64,000 nucleotides of DNA, taken from Cellulosimicrobium funkei (GTDB lineage: Bacteria > Actinomycetota > Actinomycetes > Actinomycetales > Cellulomonadaceae). Under the pieces are notes generated by a model. The model was not told where the DNA came from and made no database searches. It saw only the letters and a program-made list of their open reading frames with translations. Below are positions 18,909-35,684 of the stretch, piece by piece. The number at the start of each line of letters is the position of its first letter. Position 1 is the stretch's first letter. Location: NCBI RefSeq assembly GCF_004519295.1, contig NZ_SOZH01000005.1, forward strand, positions 372,001 through 436,000, read 5' to 3'. A program made the position numbers and the translations under genes.

Positions 18909-20105
18909 TCACTTGAGGATCTTGGTGACGCGGCCCGAGCCGACGGTGCGGCCACCCTCACGGATGGCGAAGCCGAGGCCCTCCTCCATGGCGATCGGCT
19001 GGATCAGCTCGACCGTCATCTCGGTGTTGTCGCCGGGCATGACCATCTCGGTGCCCTCGGGCAGCGTGATGACGCCGGTGACGTCCGTCGTGCGGAAGTA
19101 GAACTGCGGACGGTAGTTCGAGTAGAACGGGTTGTGACGGCCGCCCTCGTCCTTGCCCAGGATGTAGACCTGCGCCTCGAACTGCGTGTGCGGGGTGATC
19201 GAGCCCGGCTTCACGACGACCTGGCCGCGCTCGACGTCCTCGCGCTTGATGCCGCGCAGGAGCAGACCGGTGTTGTCGCCGGCCTGAGCCTGGTCCATCT
19301 GCTTGTGGAACGTCTCGATGCCCGTGACCGTGGTCTTCTGGGGCGAGCGGATGCCGACGATCTCGACGTCCGAGTTGAGGTCGAGCGTGCCACGCTCCAC
19401 CTTGCCGGTGACGACGGTGCCACGACCGGTGATCGTGAAGACGTCCTCGACGGGCATGAGGAACGGCTTGTCGAGCTCGCGGACGGGCTCGGGGACGTTC
19501 TCGTCCACGGCCTCCATGAGCTCGAGGATCTTCGCGGTCCACTCGGGGTCGCCCTCGAGCGCCTTGAGACCGGAGACGCGCACGACCGGCGCGTTGTCAC
19601 CGTCGAACTCCTGCGAGGAGAGGAGCTCGCGCACCTCCATCTCGACGAGCTCGAGGATCTCCTCGTCGTCGACCATGTCGGACTTGTTGAGCGCCACGAG
19701 CAGGTACGGCACGCCGACCTGGCGGGCGAGCAGGACGTGCTCGCGCGTCTGGGCCATCGGGCCGTCGGTCGCGGCGACCACCAGGATCGCGCCGTCCATC
19801 TGGGCGGCACCGGTGATCATGTTCTTGATGTAGTCGGCGTGACCCGGGGCGTCGACGTGCGCGTAGTGGCGCTTCGGCGTCTCGTACTCGATGTGCGCGA
19901 TGTTGATCGTGATACCGCGCTGCTTCTCCTCGGGAGCCGCGTCGATCTCGTCGAAGTTGCGCTGCGTGTTCGCCGGCAGGTCCGGGTACGTGTCCGCGAG
20001 CGTCTTCGAGATCGCCGCCGTGAGCGTCGTCTTACCGTGGTCGACGTGACCGATGGTGCCGACGTTGACGTGCGGCTTGGTCCGCTCGAACTTGGCCTTA
20101 GCCAC
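18909..20105 (-). CDS. tuf: Elongation factor Tu
   Basis: EF-Tu, 398 residues, delivers aminoacyl-tRNA to the A site. G-domain motifs are [14 protein letters not shown] (P-loop), [12 protein letters not shown] (switch II, with the catalytic His next to Asp) and NKSDM (guanine). [14 protein letters not shown] belongs to domain 2. The GTG at 20105 is followed by [14 protein letters not shown], the actinobacterial start. Only one tuf copy is in the window. Confidence 0.99.
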   Translation of the reverse strand: MAKAKFERTKPHVNVGTIGHVDHGKTTLTAAISKTLADTYPDLPANTQRNFDEIDAAPEEKQRGITINIAHIEYETPKRHYAHVDAPGHADYIKNMITGAAQMDGAILVVAATDGPMAQTREHVLLARQVGVPYLLVALNKSDMVDDEEILELVEMEVRELLSSQEFDGDNAPVVRVSGLKALEGDPEWTAKILELMEAVDENVPEPVRELDKPFLMPVEDVFTITGRGTVVTGKVERGTLDLNSDVEIVGIRSPQKTTVTGIETFHKQMDQAQAGDNTGLLLRGIKREDVERGQVVVKPGSITPHTQFEAQVYILGKDEGGRHNPFYSNYRPQFYFRTTDVTGVITLPEGTEMVMPGDNTEMTVELIQPIAMEEGLGFAIREGGRTVGSGRVTKILK

Positions 20106-20162
20106 TGGGGTCCTCCTGGGACTTGGGTAGATGTGCCGAACGTTGCGAATGTCGACCGAGAG

Positions 20163-20168
20163 ATCCTA
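20163..20168 (-). promoter_or_regulatory. Possible -10 box for a tuf-specific promoter
   Basis: TAGGAT on the minus strand in the 127-base fusA-tuf gap. It would start a transcript about 50 bases before tuf. No good -35 is seen 17-18 bases upstream, so this is weak. A separate tuf promoter is common, since EF-Tu is needed in excess over the rest of the operon. Confidence 0.25.
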
Positions 20169-20232
20169 CATCCGCGGGGCGTTGCGGTTTCCTACAGGTT
20201 GATGGTTGTGCGGGTCTTCGACCTGTGGGGAC

Positions 20233-22335
20233 TCACTCGCCCCGGGTCTTCTTGATGATCTCTTCGGCAACGTTCCGAGGAACCTCGGCGTAGTTGTCGA
20301 ACTGCATCGAGTACACCGCACGACCCTGGGTCTTGGACCGGAGGTCACCGATGTACCCGAACATCTCTGACAACGGTACGTGGGCCCGGACGACCTTCAC
20401 ACCCGTCGCGTCCTCCATGGACTGGATCATTCCACGACGTGAGTTCAGGTCGCCGATGACGTCGCCCATGTACTCCTCGGGCGTACGCACCTCGACCGCC
20501 ATCACCGGCTCCAGCAGAACCGGGTCCGCCCGCTTGACGCCCTCCTTGAGGACCATCGAGCCGGCGATCTTGAACGCCATCTCCGAGGAGTCGACCTCGT
20601 GGTAGGCGCCGTCGAGCAGGATCGCCTTCACCCCGACCAGCGGGAAGCCGGCGAGCACGCCGAGCTCCATCGCGGACTGGATGCCGGCGTCGACGCTGGG
20701 GATGTACTCGCGCGGGATGCGACCACCGGTGACCGCGTTGGAGAACTCGTAGAGCTCGCCCTCGGACGTGTCGAGCGGCTCGAAGGTCACCTGGACCTTC
20801 GCGAACTGCCCGGACCCACCGGTCTGCTTCTTGTGCGTGTACTCGATCTTCTCGGCCTTGCGGCGGATCGTCTCGCGGTACGCGACCTGCGGCTTGCCGA
20901 CGTTCGCCTCGACCTTGAACTCGCGACGCATGCGGTCGACGAGGATGTCGAGGTGGAGCTCGCCCATGCCGCCGATGACGGTCTGGCCGGTCTCGTCGTC
21001 CAGCTTCACGCGGAAGGTCGGGTCCTCCTCGGCGAGCTTCTGGATCGCCGTGGAGAGCTTCTCCTGGTCGGCCTTCGTCTTCGGCTCGATCGCCACGTCG
21101 ATGACGGGCTCGGGGAAGCTCATCGACTCGAGGATGACCGGGTTCGCCATGTCGCTCAGCGTGTCACCGGTCGTGGTGTCCTTGAGGCCGATGACCGCGT
21201 AGATGTGACCGGCGCTCGCCTCGTCGACCGGGTTCTCCTTGTTGGAGTGCATCTGGAAGATCTTGCCGACGCGCTCCTTCTTGCCCTTGGTCGAGTTCGC
21301 GACCTGCTGGCCGGGCTCGACGCGACCGGAGTACACGCGCACGTAGGTGAGCTTGCCGAAGAACGGGTGCGCCGCGACCTTGAAGGCGAGCGCGGAGAAC
21401 GGCTCCGAGGCGTCGGGGTGACGCTGGATGACCTTCTCCTCGTCCTTCGGGTCGTGACCGTCGATGGCCGGCACGTCGAGGGGCGACGGCAGGTAGTCGA
21501 TGACCGCGTCGAGCATGGGCTGGACGCCCTTGTTCTTGAACGCGGAGCCGCACAGGACCGGGAACGCCTCGCCCGCGATGACGAGCTTGCGGATGCCGGC
21601 CTTGAGCTCGGCGATCGTCAGCTCCTCGCCACCGAGGTACTTCTCGAGCAGCTCCTCGTCGGCCTCAGCGACGGCCTCGACGAGCTCGCTGCGGTACTGC
21701 TGGGCCTTCTCGACCAGGTCCGCGGGGATCTCCTCGGTGTCGTACGCCTCGCCGAGCTGGGTCTCCCCGTGCCAGACGAGCGCCTTCATCTCGAGCAGGT
21801 CCACGACACCGGTGAAGTCGCTCTCGGCCCCGATCGGGAGCTGGATGACCAGCGGCTTCGCCTTGAGGCGGTTGATGATCGTGTCGACGGTGAAGTAGAA
21901 GTCCGCGCCGAGCTTGTCCATCTTGTTGACGAAGCAGATGCGCGGGACGTTGTACTTGTCCGCCTGGCGCCACACCGTCTCAGACTGCGGCTCGACACCC
22001 TCCTTGCCGTCGAAGACGGCGACGGCGCCGTCGAGCACGCGCAGGGAGCGCTCGACCTCGACCGTGAAGTCGACGTGGCCGGGCGTGTCGATGATGTTGA
22101 TCTGGTTCTTGTTCCAGTAGCACGAGACGGCGGCGGACGTGATCGTGATGCCGCGCTCCTTCTCCTGCTCCATCCAGTCGGTCGTGGACGCGCCGTCGTG
22201 CGTCTCGCCGAGCTTGTAGTTCACACCCGTGTAGAACAGGATGCGCTCGGTGGTCGTGGTCTTCCCGGCATCGATGTGGGCCATGATGCCGATGTTGCGG
22301 ACCTTGCTCAGGTCGGTCAGCACGTCAAGTGCCAC
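20233..22335 (-). CDS. fusA: Elongation factor G
   Basis: EF-G, 700 residues, the translocase. [19 protein letters not shown] is the P-loop region, [19 protein letters not shown] switch II, and [10 protein letters not shown] the guanine motif. Later come the domain IV and V segments, including [15 protein letters not shown]. The GTG at 22335 gives [16 protein letters not shown]. It lies between rpsG and tuf, as in other str operons. Confidence 0.99.
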   Translation of the reverse strand: MALDVLTDLSKVRNIGIMAHIDAGKTTTTERILFYTGVNYKLGETHDGASTTDWMEQEKERGITITSAAVSCYWNKNQINIIDTPGHVDFTVEVERSLRVLDGAVAVFDGKEGVEPQSETVWRQADKYNVPRICFVNKMDKLGADFYFTVDTIINRLKAKPLVIQLPIGAESDFTGVVDLLEMKALVWHGETQLGEAYDTEEIPADLVEKAQQYRSELVEAVAEADEELLEKYLGGEELTIAELKAGIRKLVIAGEAFPVLCGSAFKNKGVQPMLDAVIDYLPSPLDVPAIDGHDPKDEEKVIQRHPDASEPFSALAFKVAAHPFFGKLTYVRVYSGRVEPGQQVANSTKGKKERVGKIFQMHSNKENPVDEASAGHIYAVIGLKDTTTGDTLSDMANPVILESMSFPEPVIDVAIEPKTKADQEKLSTAIQKLAEEDPTFRVKLDDETGQTVIGGMGELHLDILVDRMRREFKVEANVGKPQVAYRETIRRKAEKIEYTHKKQTGGSGQFAKVQVTFEPLDTSEGELYEFSNAVTGGRIPREYIPSVDAGIQSAMELGVLAGFPLVGVKAILLDGAYHEVDSSEMAFKIAGSMVLKEGVKRADPVLLEPVMAVEVRTPEEYMGDVIGDLNSRRGMIQSMEDATGVKVVRAHVPLSEMFGYIGDLRSKTQGRAVYSMQFDNYAEVPRNVAEEIIKKTRGE

Positions 22336-22412
22336 GGTCTGCTTCCCTCGTTAGATGGGTTGAGTCGGGGGCGCTGCTCGGACCGGGATGACCGGCCTCG
22401 GACCCGCCGACA

Positions 22413-22440
22413 GCCCCGGGGACGCTCCGGTCCCCGGGGC
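22413..22440 (-). terminator. Hairpin between rpsG and fusA
   Basis: Perfect 11-base arms GCCCCGGGGAC and GTCCCCGGGGC around GCTCCG, 12 bases after the rpsG stop. Within an operon, so probably a partial terminator or an mRNA stabiliser that tunes the fusA level. Confidence 0.65.
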
Positions 22441-22452
22441 CCGTCGTGCGGA

Positions 22453-22923
22453 CTACCAGCGGTAGTGGGCGAAGGCCTTGTTGGACTCCGCCATCTTGTG
22501 CATGTCCTCGCGGCGCTTGACCGCGGCGCCGAGGCCGTTGCTGGCGTCGAGGATCTCGTTCATGAGGCGCTCCGTCATGGTCTTCTCGCGACGGGCGCGC
22601 GAGTAGTCCGTGAGCCAGCGCAGCGCGAGGGTCGTCGCACGCGCCGGGCGCACCTCGACCGGGACCTGGTAGGTCGCACCACCGACGCGGCGCGAGCGGA
22701 CCTCGAGCGCCGGGCGGACGTTCTCGAGCGCGCGCTTGAGCACGACGACCGGGTCGCCGTCCGTCTTCGCCCGGACGCCCTCGAGGGCGCCGTAGACGAT
22801 CGACTCGGCGGTGGACTTCTTGCCGTCGAGCAGCACCTTGTTGATGAGCTGCGTGACGACGGGAGACCCGTAGACCGGGTCGACGATGAGCGGCCGCTTC
22901 GGGGCCGGGCCCTTGCGAGGCAT
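22453..22923 (-). CDS. rpsG: 30S ribosomal protein S7
   Basis: S7, 156 residues, a primary binder that organises the small-subunit head; in E. coli it represses the str operon. It begins [20 protein letters not shown] and contains [20 protein letters not shown] and [20 protein letters not shown]. Its ATG overlaps the rpsL stop (TGATG). Confidence 0.98.
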   Translation of the reverse strand: MPRKGPAPKRPLIVDPVYGSPVVTQLINKVLLDGKKSTAESIVYGALEGVRAKTDGDPVVVLKRALENVRPALEVRSRRVGGATYQVPVEVRPARATTLALRWLTDYSRARREKTMTERLMNEILDASNGLGAAVKRREDMHKMAESNKAFAHYRW

Positions 22924-23297
22924 CAGCTCTTCTCCTTCTTGGCGCCGTAGCGGCTGCGGGCCTGCTTGCGGTTCTTCACGCCCTGCGTGTCGAGCGCGCC
23001 GCGCACGATCTTGTAGCGCACACCCGGGAGGTCCTTCACACGACCGCCGCGCACGAGCACGATGGAGTGCTCCTGGAGGTTGTGGCCGACGCCGGGGATG
23101 TAGGCCGTGACCTCGACCTGGGAGGAGAGCTTCACGCGAGCGACCTTGCGCAGCGCGGAGTTCGGCTTCTTCGGGGTGGTGGTGTACACGCGCGTGCACA
23201 CACCGCGCCGCTGCGGGGAGCCCTTGAGGGCGGGAGTCTTGGACTTCCCCACCTTCGAGGTCCGCCCCTTGCGGACGAGCTGCTGGATCGTAGGCAC
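22923..23297 (-). CDS. rpsL: 30S ribosomal protein S12
   Basis: S12, 124 residues, controls decoding accuracy. It begins [12 protein letters not shown] (GTG start) and contains [17 protein letters not shown], with the lysine that is mutated in streptomycin resistance elsewhere, and a [16 protein letters not shown]-type end. The GTG at 23297 has ACGGAG upstream; the open frame further to 23489 is unrelated. First gene of the str block, about 300 bases after its promoter. Confidence 0.98.
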   Translation of the reverse strand: MPTIQQLVRKGRTSKVGKSKTPALKGSPQRRGVCTRVYTTTPKKPNSALRKVARVKLSSQVEVTAYIPGVGHNLQEHSIVLVRGGRVKDLPGVRYKIVRGALDTQGVKNRKQARSRYGAKKEKS

Positions 23298-23599
23298 TAC
23301 GTCTCCGTGTCTTCTCGAGCTACCGGGGCTATCCCCGATGGTGGTCGTGCTGGCTGCTGGAGCCGATCGCACGAGGCACCCGCAGCGCGAGAGACGCTGC
23401 AGCAGCCACCTACCACCGGCTCGATGGTCCGGCTCCGGGCCGTGGGCGCGAGCGCGCCACCAGGACCGGGATCCGGAGTGCCCGGGCACTCACATCGGCC
23501 CGTCCGGAGACCGCCACGCGGCGGTGTGCGACGATCGCTCGCCCGCACCGTCCCGCCAGGGACATCACGGAGGGCCCGACGGCGCGGGCACGGTTTACC

Positions 23600-23628
23600 A
23601 GGTTACCTGCCACCCGGCAAGGAGTCAA
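23600..23628 (-). promoter_or_regulatory. Promoter of the rpsL-rpsG-fusA operon
   Basis: TTGACT (23623-23628) and TAACCT (23600-23605) separated by 17 bases on the minus strand match the vegetative consensus well. The predicted leader is about 295 bases and contains at least two hairpins: the palindrome GAGTGCCCGGGCACTC (23476-23491), and ACCGCC/GGCGGT (23510-23525). Confidence 0.75.
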
Positions 23629-23662
23629 AGGAGCAGGTCGCGAGCACGGCCGCTCCCCCGGG

Positions 23663-23696
23663 CCCGTCGTCGTCCCGCAGGAGGGACGACGACGGG
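23663..23696 (-). terminator. Second hairpin after rpoC (terminator)
   Basis: CCCGTCGTCGTCCC (23663-23676) and GGGACGACGACGGG (23683-23696) are perfectly complementary around GCAGGA. It lies just upstream of the rpsL promoter -35 and would end the rpoBC transcript. Its right arm shares eight bases with the first hairpin, so the two cannot form together. Confidence 0.8.
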
Positions 23697-23747
23697 TGCC
23701 CGCCGGCCACCGCGCACGAGGCGCGGCAGCCGACGGGCACCCGTCGT
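23689..23747 (-). other. First, alternative hairpin after rpoC
   Basis: ACGACGGGTGCCCG (23689-23702) and CGGGCACCCGTCGT (23734-23747) are perfect 14-base arms with a 31-base loop. It begins seven bases after the rpoC stop and is transcribed before the other hairpin, with which it overlaps at 23689-23696. Confidence 0.7.
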
Positions 23748-23753
23748 GGGACG

Positions 23754-27635
<3,882 letters not shown>

Positions 27636-27714
27636 GTTGTCCTACTTCCTTCGCCTGCCGGGACCGGCCGTGGCCGGCCCCGACGCCAAAAAGACGGTTG
27701 GTGTGGGGGTCGTC

Positions 27715-27742
27715 GGTGGGAGCGGGGTGACCCGCTCCCACC
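27715..27742 (-). other. Hairpin between rpoB and rpoC
   Basis: A 12-base perfect stem, GGTGGGAGCGGG/CCCGCTCCCACC, with loop GTGA, nine bases after the rpoB stop. A TCTTTTTGG run follows about 20 bases later in the transcript. The shape is that of a weak terminator or RNase processing site within the operon. Confidence 0.65.
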
Positions 27743-27751
27743 TGCCCGAGA

Positions 27752-31264
<3,513 letters not shown>

Positions 31265-31723
31265 GAGGGGTCCTTCCCTGCAGATCGAAAGAACGCTGCA
31301 CCGGCCGGGCTGGACACGATCACCGCCGCCACGACACCTCGCGGACGCGCACGTACGTCGTCGAGGGGGTCGGGGGTATATGAGATCGGGGGCACAGGAC
31401 AGCGCAAAGCGTGAGCATACCCCAAGAAGGCGTCGCCACACAACCTCGGGGCGCACTCCCCCGCCCGGACGCGGGCGCTGCGCGCCTCGCCGGTACTCGC
31501 ACGGGCCTCGTCGCCCGTCCTCCGGCCCGCCGTGCGGGCCTGAACCTGCTGCTGTCGACCTCGCTGTCCTGCGTCGTCGACCCGCACATGGTGGCACACT
31601 CGTGGCCGTTCCGTGAAGCCGGTGCGCCGACGCCGTCGGATCCCGGTCGCCCCGGGACGCGGCGCGACGCCGCGGGGCCGCCCCCGGGCCCTCCTGCCCG
31701 CCCGGCGCCGCCGCCGGGGAACG
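31265..31723 (-). other. Leader and spacer between rplL and rpoB
   Basis: No gene is seen. It contains the rpoB promoter candidate (31414-31443) and a leader of about 145 bases. The part from 31450 to 31723 holds nothing I can name. Confidence 0.5.
31414..31443 (-). promoter_or_regulatory. Candidate promoter of rpoB-rpoC
   Basis: TTGTGT (31438-31443) and TATGCT (31414-31419) with an 18-base spacer. It lies downstream of the two terminators after rplL, so rpoBC can be made independently of rplJL. Confidence 0.55.
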
Positions 31724-31759
31724 ACGAGGCCCGCACCCCGGGCGGGGTGCGGGCCTCGT
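31724..31759 (-). terminator. Second terminator after rplL
   Basis: Perfect 17-base arms ACGAGGCCCGCACCCCG and CGGGGTGCGGGCCTCGT with only GG between them in strict pairing. It is the stronger of a tandem pair behind rplL. Confidence 0.85.
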
Positions 31760-31769
31760 GCGGCGTGCG

Positions 31770-31795
31770 ACCGGTCCCGTCAGGACGGGACCGGT
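31770..31795 (-). terminator. First terminator after rplL
   Basis: ACCGGTCCCGTC and GACGGGACCGGT around AG, five bases after the rplL stop. Together with the next hairpin it forms a tandem terminator that should strongly reduce read-through into rpoB. Confidence 0.75.
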
Positions 31796-31799
31796 GCGA

Positions 31800-32189
31800 T
31801 CACTTGAGGGTGACCGTGGCGCCGGCGCCCTCGAGGGCAGCCTTGGCCTTCTCGGCCGTCTCCTTGTTCGCGCCCTCCAGGACCGGCTTCGGGGCACCGT
31901 CCACGAGGTCCTTGGCCTCCTTCAGGCCGAGGGACGTGAGCGCGCGCACCTCCTTGATGACCTGGATCTTCTTGTCGCCGGCAGCCTCGAGGATGACGTC
32001 GAACTCGTCCTTCTCCTCCTCGGCCGGGGCGTCGCCCGAGCCACCCGCGGGGGCGGCGACCGCGACGGCGGCGGGGGCGGCGGCGGTGACCTCGAAGGTC
32101 TCCTCGAAGGCCTTCACGAACTCGTTGAGCTCGATGAGGGTGAGCTCCTTGAACTGCTCGATGAGCTCGTCGGTGCTGAGCTTCGCCAT
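31800..32189 (-). CDS. rplL: 50S ribosomal protein L7/L12
   Basis: L7/L12 stalk protein, 129 residues, present in several copies and needed for factor binding. The N-terminal dimerisation helices ([20 protein letters not shown]) are followed by an Ala/Gly hinge and the C-terminal domain with [20 protein letters not shown]. It follows rplJ by 114 bases, as usual. Confidence 0.98.
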   Translation of the reverse strand: MAKLSTDELIEQFKELTLIELNEFVKAFEETFEVTAAAPAAVAVAAPAGGSGDAPAEEEKDEFDVILEAAGDKKIQVIKEVRALTSLGLKEAKDLVDGAPKPVLEGANKETAEKAKAALEGAGATVTLK

Positions 32190-32303
32190 GATGGCGTTCC
32201 TTTCGGTCGGTGCTCGGCAGCGGCCCGGTGCGGGCCTGCCAGAAGCGGGGTGTGTGCTTGCGCTGCGTGGATCACGAGACCGGGGCGTGCCCCGGGCGCG
32301 GGA

Positions 32304-32834
32304 TCAGGCGGCAGCGCCCTCCGATTCCTGCTTCTGACGCAGGGCATCGATGACGCGGGCGGCCTGGGCGGTGTTCGCGGTGAAGACGTAGGCAGCCTGG
32401 AAGAGCTTGGCCTTCATCGCGCCGGCCGCCTTGGCCAGCAGGACCTCGCGGGACTCGAGGTCCGCGAGCTTCGTGACCTCCGCGGCGGTCAGGGGGCGCC
32501 CGTCGAGGACACCGCCCTTGATGACCAGCGCGGGGTTCGCCTTGGCGAAGTCACGCAGACCCTTGGCTGCCTCGACCGGGTCCCCGGTGACGAAGGCGAT
32601 TGCCGACGGGCCCTGCAGGTCGGCGTCGAGTCCCTCGACACCGGCCTCCTTGGCCGCGATAGCGGTCAGCGTGTTCTTCACCACGGCGTAGGTTGCGTTG
32701 CCGCTGAGCGACCGACGCAGCTGCTTGAGCTGCGCGACGGTGAGCCCGCGGTACTCGGTCAGCACGGCAGCGTTCGAGTCGCGGAACTTGTCCGAGATCT
32801 CGGCGACTGCGGCTGCCTTGTCCGGCCTCGCCAT
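32304..32834 (-). CDS. rplJ: 50S ribosomal protein L10
   Basis: L10, 176 residues, anchors the L7/L12 stalk. It begins [20 protein letters not shown] and contains [18 protein letters not shown] and [18 protein letters not shown]; the C-terminal helix binds L12 dimers. In several bacteria the L10-L12 complex represses its own mRNA through the leader. Here the leader is about 215 bases and includes a terminator-like hairpin. The ATG at 32834 has GGAAGG upstream. Confidence 0.98.
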   Translation of the reverse strand: MARPDKAAAVAEISDKFRDSNAAVLTEYRGLTVAQLKQLRRSLSGNATYAVVKNTLTAIAAKEAGVEGLDADLQGPSAIAFVTGDPVEAAKGLRDFAKANPALVIKGGVLDGRPLTAAEVTKLADLESREVLLAKAAGAMKAKLFQAAYVFTANTAQAARVIDALRQKQESEGAAA

Positions 32835-32884
32835 GGCAATCCTTCCGGTGGTGGTACCACCGGCGTCCGTCCCGGGACGAGAAA

Positions 32885-32908
32885 GAGCCCCGCGCAGGCG
32901 CGGGGCTC
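32885..32908 (-). terminator. Terminator-like hairpin in the rplJ leader
   Basis: GAGCCCCGCG and CGCGGGGCTC around a four-base loop, followed in the transcript by TTTCTCG. It lies between the rplJ promoter and the rplJ start, so it can act as an attenuator. It would also be the first real terminator reached by transcripts from the upstream CHAT gene. GCAGAC/GTCTGC (33004-33018) is a second small stem further up the leader. Confidence 0.7.
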
Positions 32909-33057
32909 GCAGTCGCACGCGCGGCGGGGCCGGGCGGACGTCGTCGATTCGCTACCTGCGCTGGCCTCCACCTCGTGGGCGGGACTTCGGTCCGTCACGT
33001 CCTGCAGACGGAGTCTGCGGGCAGCGTCGGACGACCGGCGGTCTTGGGTACACGCTG

Positions 33058-33086
33058 ATCTTACGGGACGACGTCGCGTGCTCCAA
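33058..33086 (-). promoter_or_regulatory. Promoter of rplJ-rplL
   Basis: TTGGAG (33081-33086) and TAAGAT (33058-33063), spacer 17. It is only 17 bases beyond the stop of the CHAT gene. The transcript would start near 33051. Confidence 0.75.
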
Positions 33087-33102
33087 ACCGCGGCCCGTGC
33101 CG

Positions 33103-35673
33103 TCAGAGCACCAGCGGGCCGAAGCAGACCAGCGGTACCGGCTCGGGCTCGTCGGCGACCGCCCGGGCGAGCGCCGTCCCCGGCATGGCGCCGTCGCGCA
33201 GCTCGGCGTGGAGCGACGGCATGACGCGCGCCGCGACGTCGTCGCGCAGCGGGGCCACGCTCGCGATCACCGCGCGGGCGCCGAGCCGCAGCAGGACGCT
33301 CGTCAGGCCGAGCGACTCGCCGCCGATGCGCGGCGTCGAGAGCCCCACCTCGCACGCCGACAGCACGACGACCACACCGTGCAGGTCGGTGCCGTCGAGC
33401 TCGTGCGCGAACAGCGGGCCGTCGGCGAGCCGGAGCGACGAGAACAACGGGTTGTCGGTCTCGTGCGTGCCGTGCGCGGCCAGGTGCACGACCCCCGCGG
33501 TGCGCAGGCCGTCGACGACGGCCTCGCACGTCGCCTCCTCCCCCGCGAGCGCCTCGGCCCCCTCCCACACGGACGCGACGAGCTTCGCCTCGGCGCCGGA
33601 GAAGCGCAGGCCCGGTCCGGCGACGACGAGCGCCTCGTCCGTCCGACGCACCGGCTCGCCGTCACGCAGGTCCACCCACGAGTTCGCCCACGTGCGCAGC
33701 CCGCGCCGCGAGGGCAGCGAGGCCCACGGCAGCGCGAGCAGCAGGTCGCGGGCAGCGACGTGGAGGTCGCCGTCCGCCTCGAGCGGGACGACGAGCGCGT
33801 CGTCGAGCGCGGCCAGCGTCCGGGACAGCGAGCCGACGGCGGCCTCGCGCATGGGGACCGGGATGAGCACGTTCGACAGGACCGCGAAGTCCGCGCGCGC
33901 ACGACGCACCTGCTCGGCGACCGCTGCGCGCGACGCGAGGCGCACGAGCCGAGAACCCCGGGCGCTGACGCGGACGGCGAGCACGTCGTCGCCGTCCAGC
34001 ATGAGGTCGGCCACGACCGCGTCGGACCCGGCGTCGGCCAGCGTGGCGCGCAGCCGCCGCTCCGACGCGGGGACCGGGGCCGCGGCCCCTCCCCCGTGCT
34101 GCCAGGAGCGCCGTCGTGCGTCGTCCTGGAGGCGCCGCGCCGCCTGGAGGTGGTCCTGCCGGCGCGCGAGGCTGGCCGCGTCCGAGGGCGCCCCCAGCGC
34201 GCGGGCCGCCTCGACCTCGCGCCGGGCGGCGGCGAGGAGGTCCGCGAGGACCGGGTCCGCCGGCGGGCGCACGCGGCCCGTCCCGGCGAACGCCGCCCGG
34301 CCACGCTCGACGGCGTCGAAGATCGTCCCGGGGCGCCGGGTGCGCAGCGCGGCCTCGACGTCGACGTTGCCGAGCCGCACGCCGTGCACCGCGGACGCCG
34401 TCACCGCGTCCACGGACCCCAGCCGCGCGCGGTGGTCCGCGAGCGCCGCCTGGCCGCGCCGCACGGCGCGGACGCCGGCGCGCCGGTCGCCGGCCACGAA
34501 CGCGAGCTGCGCGAGGACCGCCTCGTGCTGGAGCCGGACGGGGAGCGGCGCGCGGCCGAGCCGCGGGGGCACGGCCCGCAGGACCTCCTGCGCACCGCGC
34601 ACGTCGCCCGCGGACACGAGCCACTCGACGGCGAGGAGTCGCGCGGGGACCGTGATCCCGAGACCCGAGACGCTGCCCAGGGTCTCGCCGTCGCGCGCGA
34701 GGTCGAGCGCCCAGGTCGCGTGCCGACGGGCGCGCGCCGGGCCCACGGGGGTCGCGCGGTGCTCGGTGAGCGCCGCCTGGAGCTCCGCGACGCGGGCGCG
34801 CAGCACCCACGGCCTGTTGCCGAGGCGGTCGAACCGGCGCGACGCCGAGCGCGCGAGGCGCCGCGCCTCGGCGTACCGCCGCAGGCCGAGCACAACGCGC
34901 GACCGGACCAGCTCGACCTCCGCGAGGTCGCGCAGCATGCGGTAGCGGGAGAGGTGCTCGCGCGCCTCGCTCAGCGCCTCGTCCGCCTCCGTGAGCAGGC
35001 CCGCGTCGAGCAGCACCTGCGCGCGGTCGATGAGCCCGACGGCGGCGTGCCGGTCCGGCGCCTGCGCCGCGGCCTCGTCCATGGCGCGCAGGGCGACCGG
35101 CAGGTCGCCGCGCAGGTACTCCGCGTACCCGAGGTTGTGCCGGGCCTTGGACACCAGGAGCTCGTCCCCGAGCGCGGTGGCCCGGTGGACGGCGTCGTCG
35201 AGGTCGCGGCTCGCCCCCTCGGCGTCGCCCAGCTCGAGGCGCAGGGAGCCGAGGTTGAGCAGCAGGACGGCCGCGTCGAGGGGGCGCGCGTCGTCGATGA
35301 CCTCGGCCGCCGTCTCCAGCTCGTCCAGCGCGGCGGAGACGTCGCCGGTCCGCAGCCGCAGGAGCCCGCGCTGCGACCGTACGACGAGGGCCAGGTCGCG
35401 CCTGGCCAGCGCGGCGCCGCGCGCCTCGACCTCGGCGAGCCGTTCGTAGGCGCCGTCGACGTCGCCCGTGAGCTCGAACTCGGCGAGCGCGAGCCCCAGC
35501 AGGGCGCGCGCGGCCAGGTAGGCGTCGTCCCGGCTCGCGCCCTCGCCCGCGGCGTCGACGTCCTGGACGATCTGCGCGAACGCGCGGCTCGCGCGCCGGT
35601 GCTGGCCGCGCGCGTTCACGGCCTGCGCAGCGGCCAGCCGGGCCTCGAGCACCTCCCGGCCGCTGCGCACCAC
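33103..35673 (-). CDS. TPR-CHAT caspase-like protease
   Basis: 856 residues. About residues 1-440 are helical repeats rich in Ala, Leu and Arg of TPR type (for example LLLNLGSLRLELGDAEGASR, SKARHNLGYAEYLRGDLPVA). A further helical stretch and a Gly/Ala linker near 527-536 lead to a CHAT domain at about 540-856. CHAT proteases are caspase/separase relatives; the dyad is visible as His734 in VVHLAAHGTHETDN and Cys774 in VVVLSACEVG, both intact. No signal peptide or membrane segment, so cytoplasmic. The GTG at 35673 lies 11 bases after the subtilase stop with GAGGTG upstream. It is the last gene of the sigma-subtilase cassette. Known TPR-CHAT proteins cut a specific partner once activated; the target here is unknown. 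Confidence 0.88.
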   Translation of the reverse strand: MVRSGREVLEARLAAAQAVNARGQHRRASRAFAQIVQDVDAAGEGASRDDAYLAARALLGLALAEFELTGDVDGAYERLAEVEARGAALARRDLALVVRSQRGLLRLRTGDVSAALDELETAAEVIDDARPLDAAVLLLNLGSLRLELGDAEGASRDLDDAVHRATALGDELLVSKARHNLGYAEYLRGDLPVALRAMDEAAAQAPDRHAAVGLIDRAQVLLDAGLLTEADEALSEAREHLSRYRMLRDLAEVELVRSRVVLGLRRYAEARRLARSASRRFDRLGNRPWVLRARVAELQAALTEHRATPVGPARARRHATWALDLARDGETLGSVSGLGITVPARLLAVEWLVSAGDVRGAQEVLRAVPPRLGRAPLPVRLQHEAVLAQLAFVAGDRRAGVRAVRRGQAALADHRARLGSVDAVTASAVHGVRLGNVDVEAALRTRRPGTIFDAVERGRAAFAGTGRVRPPADPVLADLLAAARREVEAARALGAPSDAASLARRQDHLQAARRLQDDARRRSWQHGGGAAAPVPASERRLRATLADAGSDAVVADLMLDGDDVLAVRVSARGSRLVRLASRAAVAEQVRRARADFAVLSNVLIPVPMREAAVGSLSRTLAALDDALVVPLEADGDLHVAARDLLLALPWASLPSRRGLRTWANSWVDLRDGEPVRRTDEALVVAGPGLRFSGAEAKLVASVWEGAEALAGEEATCEAVVDGLRTAGVVHLAAHGTHETDNPLFSSLRLADGPLFAHELDGTDLHGVVVVLSACEVGLSTPRIGGESLGLTSVLLRLGARAVIASVAPLRDDVAARVMPSLHAELRDGAMPGTALARAVADEPEPVPLVCFGPLVL

Positions 35674-35684
35674 CGCTCATCACC

